From NCBI RefSeq assembly GCF_900112365.1, contig NZ_FOLQ01000008.1, positions 248,001 through 312,000 on the forward strand: DNA of 64,000 nt. The letters run 5' to 3'. This document shows, in pieces, positions 26,228-35,585 of this stretch. Numbering within the stretch: the stretch's first letter is position 1; each line of letters begins with the position of its first letter. The position numbers were made by a program, and so were the translations under genes. The notes under the pieces are model-generated. The model was given only the letters and a program-made list of their open reading frames with translations, was not told the DNA's origin and did no database searches. This DNA comes from Spirosoma endophyticum (lineage in GTDB: Bacteria; Bacteroidota; Bacteroidia; Cytophagales; Spirosomataceae).

Positions 26228-26255
26228 TCAGAATAAAGGCAGAATAAAAGACACT

Positions 26256-27785
26256 TTACTTTTTATCCCACCAAATGCGGGTATCCAGCAGGTTTGGCCC
26301 TTGTCGGCTAATGGCCTGCTGCACATTGATTTTGTTTACGTTTAGCTCAGCATCGGTATAGGTCAGACGGCGGATGAACGGCTCGGTTTTGAGATCGCTG
26401 CCCGGATACGGATTCGGTGTTAATATCGGAAAGCCCGACCGCCGGAAATTAGCCCAGGTTTCGGGACCCATCAGAAAAGAGGCTACCCAATATTGCGTAT
26501 TGATATGCTCCAGCTCTTTGCCCGCCGTCAACGGGTTGGCTGTTACATACGTAGTGATGGCAGTTTCAGCAACGGCGGTGCTTGTGCCATACGTAGCTAA
26601 CTGCCGCATGTGCGACCGGATGCCGTTGGCGTAAAGGGTAGCCGCATCGCCCGTTGTCCATTTCCGAAAGGCAGCTTCGGCCAGTAAAAGCTGCGTTTGG
26701 GCGTAGGTGACCAGAAAGCTGGGGGCTAGTAGAGCCGCCATTCTCGTTTTGTCGAGCTGGCTATAATCCCACAAACTGGCGAGTTTACTGGCAGTTACAG
26801 CCGAACTGATGGTCGTATTGTCGTAGCCCAGTGGAGCACCAATCTGAACGGCGGGTGTCCGGTTAGCTCGCGACTCAACCTGTTGTGCGCCACTAGTTGC
26901 ACCAACGTAGCGGACGGCGATGGATGCCAGTCGAGGATCATTGTTCTTGCTTAAGTATGTAACGAAATCTTCAGCCAGATAAAAGAAAGCCGATTGACCC
27001 CCATTCAACTGTGAACCAACAGGGTTCGTAAAACTGGCGGTATGACGGATAATCGCGTTGTCATCATTTGACTGCATAAGCCCACCCGCCACTGCTTTTC
27101 CAACGTATTCGGCCGCTTTTGTGGGGTTGACCTTTGAGAGCCGCATGGCGGCACGTAGCAAGATCGAATACCCCAGTCGCTTCCATTTCACTACGTCGCC
27201 GTCATACAGAATATCGCTGGCTACCTTTGTTTTGGCTGCATCCAGCCCTGCCGAAGCGGCATCCAGTTCCGAAAGAATGTCAGAATAAACGGCTTCCTGC
27301 GTGTCGTAAACGGGCGCGACAACCCCTTCCAGATAACTCTTGCCCGCCTGCGTGTACGGAATGTCGCCATACGTATCGGCGAGGACCATGAACGAGTACG
27401 CCCGCCAGATTCTAGCCATGTTGTACAGGTTTGTGCGCGTTGGGTCATCTTTCGTTTTGGCAAGTACGTCGGTCAGTTCCTTGATAACACTCTGGTAGTA
27501 ATTTACCCAGTTGCCATTGCTGACCGTCCGGTTATCCTGATTGAAATTGGCCGCCGAACCCTGACCACTAAAAGGCGTAATCATCTGTTTGACAATGGTC
27601 GTTTCGTAACTCAGGTTGCCGTAGCCCGGAGTACTATTCAGGATCGCCGTATTTAATTGGAAAGAGGGCTCAACGCCCGTCAGGGCAATAGGATTCACGT
27701 TCATTTCGTCGAACCCTTTGTCGCAGGACGTCAGTAAGCAAAGAGTGCAGACACAAGTAAGTAGTTGTTTATACGTGATTTTCAT
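26256..27785 (-). CDS. SusD/RagB family outer-membrane lipoprotein
   Basis: The 509-residue protein has a lipoprotein signal with lipobox LLTSC (residues about 18-22) and the SusD-like_2 pattern: FDEMNVNPIALTGVEPSFQL, YNMARIWRAYSFMVLADTYGDIPY, and the C-terminal LGPETWANFRRSGFP-like segment (here FLMGPETWANFRRSGFP). SusD proteins form the surface lid of SusC TonB-dependent transporters and bind the ligand. It follows susC in the same direction, separated by a 27-base-arm palindrome. Confidence 0.93.
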   Translation of the reverse strand: MKITYKQLLTCVCTLCLLTSCDKGFDEMNVNPIALTGVEPSFQLNTAILNSTPGYGNLSYETTIVKQMITPFSGQGSAANFNQDNRTVSNGNWVNYYQSVIKELTDVLAKTKDDPTRTNLYNMARIWRAYSFMVLADTYGDIPYTQAGKSYLEGVVAPVYDTQEAVYSDILSELDAASAGLDAAKTKVASDILYDGDVVKWKRLGYSILLRAAMRLSKVNPTKAAEYVGKAVAGGLMQSNDDNAIIRHTASFTNPVGSQLNGGQSAFFYLAEDFVTYLSKNNDPRLASIAVRYVGATSGAQQVESRANRTPAVQIGAPLGYDNTTISSAVTASKLASLWDYSQLDKTRMAALLAPSFLVTYAQTQLLLAEAAFRKWTTGDAATLYANGIRSHMRQLATYGTSTAVAETAITTYVTANPLTAGKELEHINTQYWVASFLMGPETWANFRRSGFPILTPNPYPGSDLKTEPFIRRLTYTDAELNVNKINVQQAISRQGPNLLDTRIWWDKK

Positions 27786-27804
27786 AGTCTTTTTATAGAA
27801 GTTG

Positions 27805-27874
27805 CACCCCTAAATCCCCTGAAGGGGACTTTGTTTGAGTGTGAGCTAAGTCCCCTTCAGGGGATTTAGGGGTG
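27805..27874. repeat. 27-base perfect palindrome between susC and susD
   Basis: Arms 27805-27831 and 27848-27874 are perfect reverse complements; the arm reads CACCCCTAAATCCCCTGAAG followed by GGGACTT. The arm itself contains a smaller palindrome, CCCCTGAAGGGG. It lies inside the susC-susD operon, not at its end. Confidence 0.93.
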
Positions 27875-27885
27875 GGAGTTACTAG

Positions 27886-30800
27886 TTAAAATTTGACGTT
27901 AAGATTGAATCCTATACTGCGGGTTACTGGCAAACCAGTTGCTTCCAGACCGATCAAATTGTCGGAGGGAAAGCCAAACTGTTCCGGGTGGATATTGGGC
28001 ACCCATTTTTTGATCACTGCTACGTTGTTGGCCACGGCGTTCAGTCGAATTCCCTTGACGAACGTACCTGAGGTTGGCAGGAATTTGGTGAAGTCGTAGC
28101 CAATCGTGATCTGGCGCAACTGCCACAGCCCCGCATCGTAGACAAATTCTTCGGCGATGTTCTGCGAACGTACCGTTTCGTAATAGGCTTGCACGCCCGA
28201 CTTGGTTCTATTGACTTCGCCGTTTGGATTGACGCCGTCGCCAATGACGAAATTCTCGGCCCGGCCCACCAACGTTGCTTTGTGCAACCCATGCCGCCAG
28301 GCGTTATGGTTCGTACCCGAAATCATCTTGTTGCCCAATTTGAAATCGATTAGGAATGATAGATTGATTCCCTTGTAGGTGAAGCTGTTGGTGATGCCGC
28401 CAACCCATTTCGGTAAAGCGCTACCAAACGGAATCTGCGTTGCCGTGCGCAGAGGGCGTCCGTTGCCCGCATCGAAAACCTGCCGTCCCTGGGCATCGCG
28501 GAGATAGCCAAACCCAAACAACTGACCCATTGGAAGGCCAACGACCTGCCGGAGTTCTCCGCTGAAATCGCCCGTGCCCACCGTAATCATATTATCACTG
28601 ACGCTGGAGCCTAAATCGAGCACTTTCGTTACGTTGTAGGCCGCATTGAAATTAACGTCCCAGTTAAAATTTGGTCGTTTCATGGGCGAGAATGTGAGCA
28701 ACATTTCCAGGCCCCGGTTCTGGCTTTGACCTACGTTGATCAATTGAGTCAGGTACCCACCTGCATCGGAGGTTTGCGCCCGCAGGATTTGATCGGATGA
28801 TAGTTTGTCGTAGTACGTTAAATCCAGCCCTACGCGGTTATTGAACAGTTTCAGCTCCAGGCCCACTTCTTTTTCGGAAACCCGCATGGGGCGCAGATTG
28901 GCGTTTGGAACGGTCGATCCGCTTATGGATGCCAATGGCTGAGCCGTACCGCCAGGCGAGGGGAACTGTTGTGAATTGATTCCATAAAAAAGATTGTTGG
29001 CGTAGGGCTGTACGTCGGTATCGCTACCTACTTCGGCGTAGGCTGCTCTGATCTTGCCAAAGGTCAGCCAGCCCGGTAATACATTGGCAAAGGCTTGTGA
29101 AAAGACGAAACTGGCCGTCATGGAAGGGTATAAGATACTACGGTTTGCCGCAGACAGTGTTGAAAACCAGTCATTCCGAACGGTGCCGTTCACGAACAGG
29201 AAATCCTTAAACGAAACCTCCGCCGAACCGTAAAGCGAGTTGACCTGCCGTTCGGACAGTTCATACGTAGCGTCGCGCTGGCGTCCGTTTCCGATGGTGT
29301 AGAGATTTCTCGTGTAAAAATCCTGCACAAAAACATTGTGTCGGCTGATTCGACGATACATCTGGTTGCCACCGGCGTTCACGTTCACGCCAAAAACACC
29401 GAATGTTTTGTTGGCCCCAATCAGAAAATCAGTGTTGAGTTCGCGGACGTTCCGGGCGTCCTGAACGTACTGGCCGTTCACGAAGCCTGCCGGTGCCGCA
29501 GGCTGTCGCTGGCTGCCCGTGGGGAGGTTGTAATCCTGTTCGCGCGAGTAATAATCCTGGCCAACCCGTGCCTGCAAAAATAGCCAGTCCGTAAAATTGT
29601 AGCGGGCCGTCAGGTTGCCAAATACGCGGTCGTTGCGAATGTTTTCGAATCGTTTTAGGGCAAAATAAGGATTGGTTCGGTTCGTAAATCGCGACCAGAT
29701 AACCTCATTGCCGTTCGCATCCGACGCGTACTTTTCCAGCAAATCAAGCGGCATGGAGTTCGCCATGCTGAACAAAACAACCGGGCTATAATCCTGCTCG
29801 GCAATGTTGGGTGGGTTTGTCCGCCGTTCGTTCGAATAGTTAACGTTTCCTGATATAGTTAGTCGTTTGGCGAGCGTTTGCGTAAAGCCCAGGTTAACTG
29901 TTTTGCGGTTATAGCCCGAACCGGGCAGGATCGTCTTGTTATCCATGTTCGAAACTGACAGGTTAAAACCGCCAAATTCTCCCCCCGATGAAAGGCTGAT
30001 GGTATTCGTCCAGGTCTGGCCGGTTCGGTAGTAATTCGTTATCTGATTCCGCTGTGGTACGTAAGGTACTTCAACGCCATCGAATAAAATCTGAGTCATA
30101 CCCGGCTGAAATTTCTCGCCAAAACTCCACTGCCCCGACGTCGGGAAAGGAGCCGTTGGCCGAACGCCGTTTTCTCCCTGCCCGTATTCATACTGATAAT
30201 CGGTGTAGTCCAGTGGGGTGTCGGTCGTAAAATTGGTGTTGTATTCGATGCCAATGCCCGAGCCCGTCCCCCGGGTTTTGGTCGTAATCATGATCACGCC
30301 GTCCTTTGCGCGGGACCCGTACAAAGCCGAAGCCGCTGCGCCTTTCAGCACGGTCATCGTTTCGATATTGTCCGGATTGATGCTGCTCAGACCATCGCCA
30401 CCATCGGAGGTTCGGTTGCTGCCCTTATCCGATACGTCCCCTCTGGCTCCATAATTTGTATTGTCGATGGGCACCCCATTGACCACGATCAGGGGCGAGT
30501 TGTTGCCACCAAACGATGACTGACCACGGATACGGATTTTGCTGGTTCCGGCAGGTCCTGACCCCAGCGACGTAATGTTGACGCCAGGAATTTTGCCCTG
30601 CAATGTGTTCATGAAGTTGGCCGTCCGGTTCACCGTAATCTGATCCGACGTGACGGTGGACGTAGCGTACCCAATGCTTTTGGCTTGCTTTTTTATGCCT
30701 AAAGCTGTGACGACCACTTCATTCAGCGATTTGTCGGCTGGAGCAAGCGAAACACGCAAAACGGACTGATTTCCAACGGCAACTTCTTTGGCTTCATAGC

Positions 30801-31389
30801 CGACGAAACTAAAAACCAGTACGGGGGCACCATCATCCGGAATGTCCAGTTGAAAATTGCCTTCGGTATTGGTCGTTGTACCCCGCTGAAGTCCTTTCAC
30901 CAGGACACTTACACCCGGCAAGCCGCTGCCTTTTTCGTCGCTCACCTTGCCCGAAATCATGCGTTTCGGCGCGACCTCTTCGACAGGGTTTTCAATGGGA
31001 CTGACGAATCCGGTTTCGTTGGAAACAGGTCTGATGGACGACAGGACTAACTTTCTGCCCACTAGTTCATACGTCACTTTCAATGGTTTAAAATACTTGA
31101 TAAGTACTTCTTCCAACGTAGCATTAGTTGCCTGGATGCTTATCTTTTGTTTTGGTTCGATGACTTCCGAGCTATATACAAATTGAACGCCCGTCGCCTT
31201 TTCAATGTCAGTCAAGACCTTTTTGACTTCCTGATTTTCAGCGTGTAACGTCAGGCGCATCTTCAGGTATTCCTGCGCGTTGCTCGAATGAGCGTGGGAT
31301 ACGCCGATCAGTATTAGCATAACTAAACTCTGTGCCAGTGAAAATCGCATGAGTTCTACCCAGAATGTCCCGGAGAGATGTTTTTTCAT
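27886..31389 (-). CDS. SusC/RagA family TonB-linked outer-membrane transporter with STN domain
   Basis: The 1167-residue protein has a signal peptide ending near HSSNAQ. An STN (secretin/TonB short N-terminal) domain follows at about residues 45-115 (TLHAENQEVKKVLTDIEKAT), then a carboxypeptidase-regulatory-like barrel (about 140-225, SGKVSDEKGSGLPGVSVLVK) and a plug domain (IRIRGQSSFGGNNSPLIVVN) before the beta-barrel. The STN domain marks transporters that signal to an inner-membrane FecR anti-sigma factor; fecR and the ECF sigma gene lie directly upstream. The glucarate enzymes downstream suggest a sugar-acid-containing ligand. Confidence 0.95.
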   Translation of the reverse strand: MKKHLSGTFWVELMRFSLAQSLVMLILIGVSHAHSSNAQEYLKMRLTLHAENQEVKKVLTDIEKATGVQFVYSSEVIEPKQKISIQATNATLEEVLIKYFKPLKVTYELVGRKLVLSSIRPVSNETGFVSPIENPVEEVAPKRMISGKVSDEKGSGLPGVSVLVKGLQRGTTTNTEGNFQLDIPDDGAPVLVFSFVGYEAKEVAVGNQSVLRVSLAPADKSLNEVVVTALGIKKQAKSIGYATSTVTSDQITVNRTANFMNTLQGKIPGVNITSLGSGPAGTSKIRIRGQSSFGGNNSPLIVVNGVPIDNTNYGARGDVSDKGSNRTSDGGDGLSSINPDNIETMTVLKGAAASALYGSRAKDGVIMITTKTRGTGSGIGIEYNTNFTTDTPLDYTDYQYEYGQGENGVRPTAPFPTSGQWSFGEKFQPGMTQILFDGVEVPYVPQRNQITNYYRTGQTWTNTISLSSGGEFGGFNLSVSNMDNKTILPGSGYNRKTVNLGFTQTLAKRLTISGNVNYSNERRTNPPNIAEQDYSPVVLFSMANSMPLDLLEKYASDANGNEVIWSRFTNRTNPYFALKRFENIRNDRVFGNLTARYNFTDWLFLQARVGQDYYSREQDYNLPTGSQRQPAAPAGFVNGQYVQDARNVRELNTDFLIGANKTFGVFGVNVNAGGNQMYRRISRHNVFVQDFYTRNLYTIGNGRQRDATYELSERQVNSLYGSAEVSFKDFLFVNGTVRNDWFSTLSAANRSILYPSMTASFVFSQAFANVLPGWLTFGKIRAAYAEVGSDTDVQPYANNLFYGINSQQFPSPGGTAQPLASISGSTVPNANLRPMRVSEKEVGLELKLFNNRVGLDLTYYDKLSSDQILRAQTSDAGGYLTQLINVGQSQNRGLEMLLTFSPMKRPNFNWDVNFNAAYNVTKVLDLGSSVSDNMITVGTGDFSGELRQVVGLPMGQLFGFGYLRDAQGRQVFDAGNGRPLRTATQIPFGSALPKWVGGITNSFTYKGINLSFLIDFKLGNKMISGTNHNAWRHGLHKATLVGRAENFVIGDGVNPNGEVNRTKSGVQAYYETVRSQNIAEEFVYDAGLWQLRQITIGYDFTKFLPTSGTFVKGIRLNAVANNVAVIKKWVPNIHPEQFGFPSDNLIGLEATGLPVTRSIGFNLNVKF

Positions 31390-31463
31390 AGTTTTAATAG
31401 AGTAAAGGTTCTGATTTAGGAGGGTTCTGTTTGCCGTTTTTGCGGTTCTCCGCCGGGATTTAT

Positions 31464-31543
31464 GGCGGTCCGTCGCTACGGTGGCCCGGCTACACCCGAT
31501 CGCTTTTGCCTATGCGATACGGCAACCGTAGCGACGGATCGCC
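31464..31543. repeat. Palindrome between fecR and susC
   Basis: GGCGGTCCGTCGCTACGGT (31464-31482) pairs with 31525-31543 with one mismatch around a 42-base loop. To its left, CCGCCGGGATTTATG at 31450-31464 is identical to 46252-46266 in the 58-base-arm palindrome. It sits in the leader of the susC transcript. Confidence 0.82.
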
Positions 31544-31570
31544 AAAAACCGTAAACTTTAGACCATGCGC

Positions 31571-32728
31571 TTATTGGCTACTCTTCCGGCTGATCACAAT
31601 CTGACCATCTGTTATTTCGTAACTCGCCGGGGCGGCTTTACAGAGCAGATCCAGTTTTTCGTACAGGGACTCGGTTGAAAGCGTTGCCGTGATTTTACAC
31701 GTTTCGAAACTTTGCTCATCAAACTGTATTGGAATGCCGTAGCTTTTTTCTAACTCCCGTAAAATCACGGATAAGGCAACTTCATCATACACAAACTGAG
31801 CTTCTTTGACGTTTTTCGTCACCAGAGTCGGATTGGCTACCAGCGTTTTCGTTAGATTACCGTCGCTTTTCTCGAAAATTGCCGCCTGATTCGCATGAAG
31901 AATCAGGCCATTAACTTCTTTATTATCAGGTGATTGTCTTTGCTTTTCTTTATACACCGATACTTTTCCTGAAGCAACCTGTACCGTAATTTCCTTGTCC
32001 AGGTCGAAGGCTCGTACGACAAACCGGGTGCCTAATACTTTTGTCACCATGTTGCCGGTATAGACCATAAACGGCTGATTCCGACGCTTTACCGAAAAGT
32101 TGGCCTCGCCTTTCAAATACACGATTCGAGAATTCCCCGTAAACTGAGCCGGGTAACGTAGCTGACTCTGCGGGCTCAGCAATACCTCCGAACTATCATT
32201 CAAAATCACTCGAAGTGGATGTTGCGTATCATTCGTCGTTTCGACTAAGTGAACGGTTGATGCCCGTGCCCGTTGGGGTGTCAATTCAGCAGGTTTGGAT
32301 CGGGAAAGGTACCAGTTCATGCCAATGATTACAGCTAGCAAAGCTGCAACGGACGCGCTCCATCGAAAGGTAAGACTTGTATTCCAGATGCTCTTTTTAT
32401 GATGAAAATCGGGTAGTGAATTCTGACGATTGGGTATATACGCACTCGCTCGTTCAATAAATAAATTCGCTTCTTTTCGGATCTCCAGATCACTGATACG
32501 TTCTGGAGAAACCTGGGTTGCCCGAATAAACCGCTCAGCCCGTTGCATGGCCTCCTGTTTCTCTGGATACTGTTCAGGAAAGGATAACCAGAAAGCTTCC
32601 TGATAACTACGTCCCTGCACCCAGTCTCGAAAGTCGTCGTCCTGAATGAAATCCTCCACCCTGTATGAGCTATAATTATTCACGTCTAAATCCTGCGTTC
32701 CGGTTGGTAGATGATTCGGCAAAGACAC
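31571..32728 (-). CDS. FecR family anti-sigma factor
   Basis: The 385-residue protein shows the Bacteroidota FecR layout: a cytoplasmic N-terminal part with DFRDWVQGRSY, one transmembrane helix near residues 125-143 (AALLAVIIGMNWYL), the FecR domain with LKGEANFSVKRRNQPFMVYT and VLGTRFVVRAF, and a C-terminal DUF4974 module (ILRELEKSYGIPIQF). The start is a GTG three bases after the sigma-factor stop, so both are co-translated. It would hold or activate the sigma factor in response to SusC's STN domain. Confidence 0.93.
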   Translation of the reverse strand: MSLPNHLPTGTQDLDVNNYSSYRVEDFIQDDDFRDWVQGRSYQEAFWLSFPEQYPEKQEAMQRAERFIRATQVSPERISDLEIRKEANLFIERASAYIPNRQNSLPDFHHKKSIWNTSLTFRWSASVAALLAVIIGMNWYLSRSKPAELTPQRARASTVHLVETTNDTQHPLRVILNDSSEVLLSPQSQLRYPAQFTGNSRIVYLKGEANFSVKRRNQPFMVYTGNMVTKVLGTRFVVRAFDLDKEITVQVASGKVSVYKEKQRQSPDNKEVNGLILHANQAAIFEKSDGNLTKTLVANPTLVTKNVKEAQFVYDEVALSVILRELEKSYGIPIQFDEQSFETCKITATLSTESLYEKLDLLCKAAPASYEITDGQIVISRKSSQ

Positions 32729-32731
32729 AAA

Positions 32732-33331
32732 TTATACCCTCTCAATGAGGCAGAGAAAAATGACTATTGTATTGACAGTCCAGTTCTTGCGAAGACTGTT
32801 TAACGATTTTTGAAGTAGATTGTATACCGATTGACGGCCAAGATGCATGACATCCGCGATCTGTTCAAAACTAAGGTCCTGGTAAAAACGGAGGTAGATT
32901 AGTTCTTTCTGACGCTCCGGTAAATTATTGATGACGTGCTCTAACTTGCGAATTTTATAAACTTCATTCTCTTCTTCAATCAACTGTATATCAGCTGCAA
33001 ACTCAACCGAAAACGAGTAGTCGTCTGATAGAGTGGATTTGAATGAACGGTGCTTATTGGCCAACTCCCGCAGGATGTGCGTTTTAAGTACGACGAGCAG
33101 ATAGGATCTCACATTGTCAACCGAATTGATAGATTTCTGGAGCTTCCAGAGATTCATAAACACTTCCTGAATGCAGTCTTTGACAAAGTCACGATCAGTA
33201 TGCAGACGCATACCCCAATGGAAAAGATCGGAGTAATAACTCTGCATAATTTTGGCCAGTGCATACATATCGCCCGACCGGTATTCCTGCCAAAGTTGTT
33301 GTGCTTCTTGCGAAGGTAGCCGGCTGCTCAT
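32732..33331 (-). CDS. ECF RNA polymerase sigma factor
   Basis: The 199-residue protein has sigma region 2 (VKDCIQEVFMNLWKLQKSI, the core-binding helix) and region 4 (LPERQKELIYLRFYQDLSFE, with a helix-turn-helix QIADVMHLGRQSVYNLLQ). This is the FecI-like ECF type that Bacteroidota place with FecR and SusC. The C-terminal tail TIVIFLCLIERV is hydrophobic, as in several members of the group. It starts the putative glucarate operon and presumably activates the promoter of susC and the genes after it. Confidence 0.93.
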   Translation of the reverse strand: MSSRLPSQEAQQLWQEYRSGDMYALAKIMQSYYSDLFHWGMRLHTDRDFVKDCIQEVFMNLWKLQKSINSVDNVRSYLLVVLKTHILRELANKHRSFKSTLSDDYSFSVEFAADIQLIEEENEVYKIRKLEHVINNLPERQKELIYLRFYQDLSFEQIADVMHLGRQSVYNLLQKSLNSLRKNWTVNTIVIFLCLIERV

Positions 33332-33397
33332 GAGTCTACGGTGGCTTTACCAGTATGAGCAGATTTTAACAGAAAGTTAACCTTTAGTATAAGATTA

Positions 33398-33418
33398 TTT
33401 TATTAAAAAATAATAAAA
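33398..33418. promoter_or_regulatory. A/T-rich palindrome upstream of the ECF sigma gene
   Basis: TTTTATTA (33398-33405) and TAATAAAA (33411-33418) form a perfect palindrome around five A, in the 138-base stretch between the sigma gene and a terminator. It may be a binding site or a promoter-region feature; I see no exact TAnnTTTG box. Confidence 0.35.
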
Positions 33419-33470
33419 TAGCTATATGGCAGATTACATGTCCTGGCCGGAAAGCCGCGCTACGTAATAT

Positions 33471-33519
33471 ACAGAAAGCCCCAACAATTCCAATTTCTTG
33501 ACTTGTTGGGGCTTTCTGT
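33471..33519. terminator. Terminator after the beta-barrel gene
   Basis: ACAGAAAGCCCCAACAA (33471-33487) pairs perfectly with 33503-33519 around 15 bases. It lies downstream of the minus-strand beta-barrel gene. Confidence 0.85.
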
Positions 33520-33544
33520 GGATTGAATTCGTATTTGTCTGACT

Positions 33545-34240
33545 TTATCGCGCCAGTTTAAGACCGCGATTCCCTACAGAACCAAAATAATAATTGACAC
33601 CCAGCTTTATCCGACCGCCTTTTCCGCGGCTGACCGTTGGGTCAATCTTATTGTAAAAACTATTTTCGTATGATACTTCTGCGCCCAGGCGGTGCAGAAT
33701 CCATGCCATCGCTCCAATTTCCAGACCAACACTGGTGTATTTAAACTTTTCATCGGCGGGAACATTTTCTGAGAACTCCCGGCCACTGTTTAAACTGGCT
33801 CCAATAAAGCTGCTGATACGTGTGCGGAAGGGATAATAGCGAGCAAAGGCACCTATCTGCCGACTATGGTATTTGTTCCCCACAAGCCGGTCGAAATCAT
33901 AGCGCAAACCGGCTGTAAAACCGGGCTGAAAAAAATACCCAACACGTGTGTTGATACCAATATAGGCCTTGCCATCGGTAGCGCCCAGGCCAAGTCCACC
34001 GCCAACGAAGACATTACCCGGCTGGAACCAGCTAAGCTGGTGAGTCTGCTGATAGCTGCGGGATTTGTCGACTTCTTCTTCTATTTTTTCGCCCGCCTGA
34101 TTCGCTTTCTGACGAATTTCCTGTTTCGTATCGTCATCAAGAAGTGGCTTGGACCGACCTGTTGAATCCGATCTATTTTGGGCCATGCCAACTACCGACA
34201 GACAGGTTAGTAGCAGTAAAGTTGTAAGTGATTTCTTCAT
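33545..34240 (-). CDS. Outer-membrane beta-barrel protein of unknown function
   Basis: The 231-residue protein has a signal peptide (MKKSLTTLLLLTCLSVVGMAQ), a charged, probably helical stretch at residues 38-65 (EIRQKANQAGEKIEEEVDKS), and then an OmpW/OmpX-like barrel: VFVGGGLGLGATDGKAYIGI, RVGYFFQPGFTAGLRYDF and the last strand GGRIKLGVNYYFG. Aromatic alternation fits beta strands. I do not recognise a family with known function. It has its own terminator and may be monocistronic. Confidence 0.78.
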   Translation of the reverse strand: MKKSLTTLLLLTCLSVVGMAQNRSDSTGRSKPLLDDDTKQEIRQKANQAGEKIEEEVDKSRSYQQTHQLSWFQPGNVFVGGGLGLGATDGKAYIGINTRVGYFFQPGFTAGLRYDFDRLVGNKYHSRQIGAFARYYPFRTRISSFIGASLNSGREFSENVPADEKFKYTSVGLEIGAMAWILHRLGAEVSYENSFYNKIDPTVSRGKGGRIKLGVNYYFGSVGNRGLKLAR

Positions 34241-34339
34241 TGTCGTTGAGTTAATATCATGGAAACAATACCTTATTAACTAGTCAGCTAAAATAAGGTT
34301 TGTGTTTATCGAAAGGTATTGAGCCTGATAGCCTAAAAA

Positions 34340-34370
34340 AAACGTCTTCTCGATGCATGAGAAGACGTTT
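34340..34370 (-). terminator. Intrinsic terminator after serC
   Basis: AAACGTCTTCTC (34340-34351) pairs with GAGAAGACGTTT (34359-34370). A run of A on its left side gives a U-tract on the minus strand. Confidence 0.88.
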
Positions 34371-34395
34371 CCTAGACAAAGCTATGAGTGCCAGT

Positions 34396-35475
34396 TTATT
34401 TTTTGAGTGCCTCAATCAACGCTGCAACCTGATCGGCGGAAACAGCCGGGAAATTGGCAATCCGAATTTGCGACTCTTTAAATTTACCATACCCGCTTCC
34501 AACAATCATATTAGCCGCTTTAGCCGTAGAGATCACGTCGGCCGGCGACTTCCGCCCGGTCGTAGCCACAACCACCGTTTGTGACCGATGCCGTTCCTGT
34601 TTTACAAACGGTTCGTAGGTATCGCTGGTCTCCAGGAACTTATACAGCATCCGGGCTTTTTCTTCAGTCTGTTTGCGAATCGTATCGATGCCAATTCGGT
34701 TGAAATCTTCGGCGATTTTACCAAGCAAGTAGATAAATAGTACGTTCGGGGTGGCTGGCGTCTCGAAGTCTTTGTAATGTTTCCAGAGCGTTGGCAGCGT
34801 ATGATGTGCCCCAATGGTCATCGAATCGCTTTTTTGTAAATATTCGGCTTTCTCCAGGCAAGCCTGGTTCGAAATCCAGACGCCCAAACCGGCAGGCATG
34901 CCAAAGGCTTTCTGGACCGAGAAAAATGCCGAATCGATCAGGCTAAAATCAAGATCAGGGTAGGGAGCCGACGAAACCATATCCACACAAAACAGCTTTT
35001 TGGGGTATTTGCGCTTTAGTTTATGCATCTCCGCCGGTTTCATCTGCACACCCGACGAGGTTTCGTTGTGTGTCAGGCAAACCAGCTCGGCATATTCTGG
35101 TACGTCGATGTCGGCCGCATCGAAGCCTTCGCCGAAGGGCTTGTTCAGAACATGTGCATGCTTGTGTAAGGCACCCGCATAGTCATAAAATTTTTGGGAG
35201 AACGAGCCATTGACAAGGTGAAAGCTCTCGTGCTCCACACAGTTGAAAAGTACACGTTCCCACACTTCCGACGCCGAGCCGGTGAAGAAAATGCCATGTG
35301 AGTCTGGGATCGACAACAACGTTCGTAGCTGCTCATCGGCGAACCGATAAATATCCCTGAACTGCTTGCTCCGGTGCGAAATTGAGCCAATCTGCTCATC
35401 CATCGCCGTTTGCAGATGCTGATAGAAGGTCGGGTAGAGTTCGGCCGGGCCGGGGGTGAAATAGATGTTTTTCAT
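34396..35475 (-). CDS. serC: Phosphoserine transaminase-type class V aminotransferase
   Basis: The 359-residue PLP enzyme starts IYFTPGPAELYPTFYQHLQT and has ISHRSKQFRDIY, FTGSASEVWE, LTHNETSSGVQM and FSVQKAFGMPAGLG, where the Lys binds PLP. NETSSGVQ and VDMVSSAPYPDLDF match phosphoserine transaminases of this phylum. It follows the serB-serA fusion gene in the same direction with 110 bases between, so 3-phosphohydroxypyruvate to phosphoserine is the likely reaction. Alanine-glyoxylate-type aminotransferases are the nearest alternative. Confidence 0.85.
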   Translation of the reverse strand: MKNIYFTPGPAELYPTFYQHLQTAMDEQIGSISHRSKQFRDIYRFADEQLRTLLSIPDSHGIFFTGSASEVWERVLFNCVEHESFHLVNGSFSQKFYDYAGALHKHAHVLNKPFGEGFDAADIDVPEYAELVCLTHNETSSGVQMKPAEMHKLKRKYPKKLFCVDMVSSAPYPDLDFSLIDSAFFSVQKAFGMPAGLGVWISNQACLEKAEYLQKSDSMTIGAHHTLPTLWKHYKDFETPATPNVLFIYLLGKIAEDFNRIGIDTIRKQTEEKARMLYKFLETSDTYEPFVKQERHRSQTVVVATTGRKSPADVISTAKAANMIVGSGYGKFKESQIRIANFPAVSADQVAALIEALKK

Positions 35476-35491
35476 ATAATAAAGAGTGAAA

Positions 35492-35561
35492 GAGTGAATG
35501 AGTGAAAGAGCGAATAAGCACAGACTTGCCGGATGATATTCGCTCTTTCACTCATTCACTC
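35492..35561. repeat. 24-base perfect palindrome between serBA and serC
   Basis: Arms 35492-35515 and 35538-35561 are perfect reverse complements (arm begins GAGTGAATGAGTGAAAGAGC). A small hairpin CCGC-TTCG-GCGG follows at 35561-35572. It lies inside a two-gene serine operon. Confidence 0.9.
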
Positions 35562-35585
35562 CGCTTCGGCGGTCCGATTTCGCCA

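Noticed and set aside
33398-33418. A/T-rich palindrome before the sigma gene as a transposon end
   Set aside because: No mobile gene or matching end nearby; listed only as a possible regulatory site.
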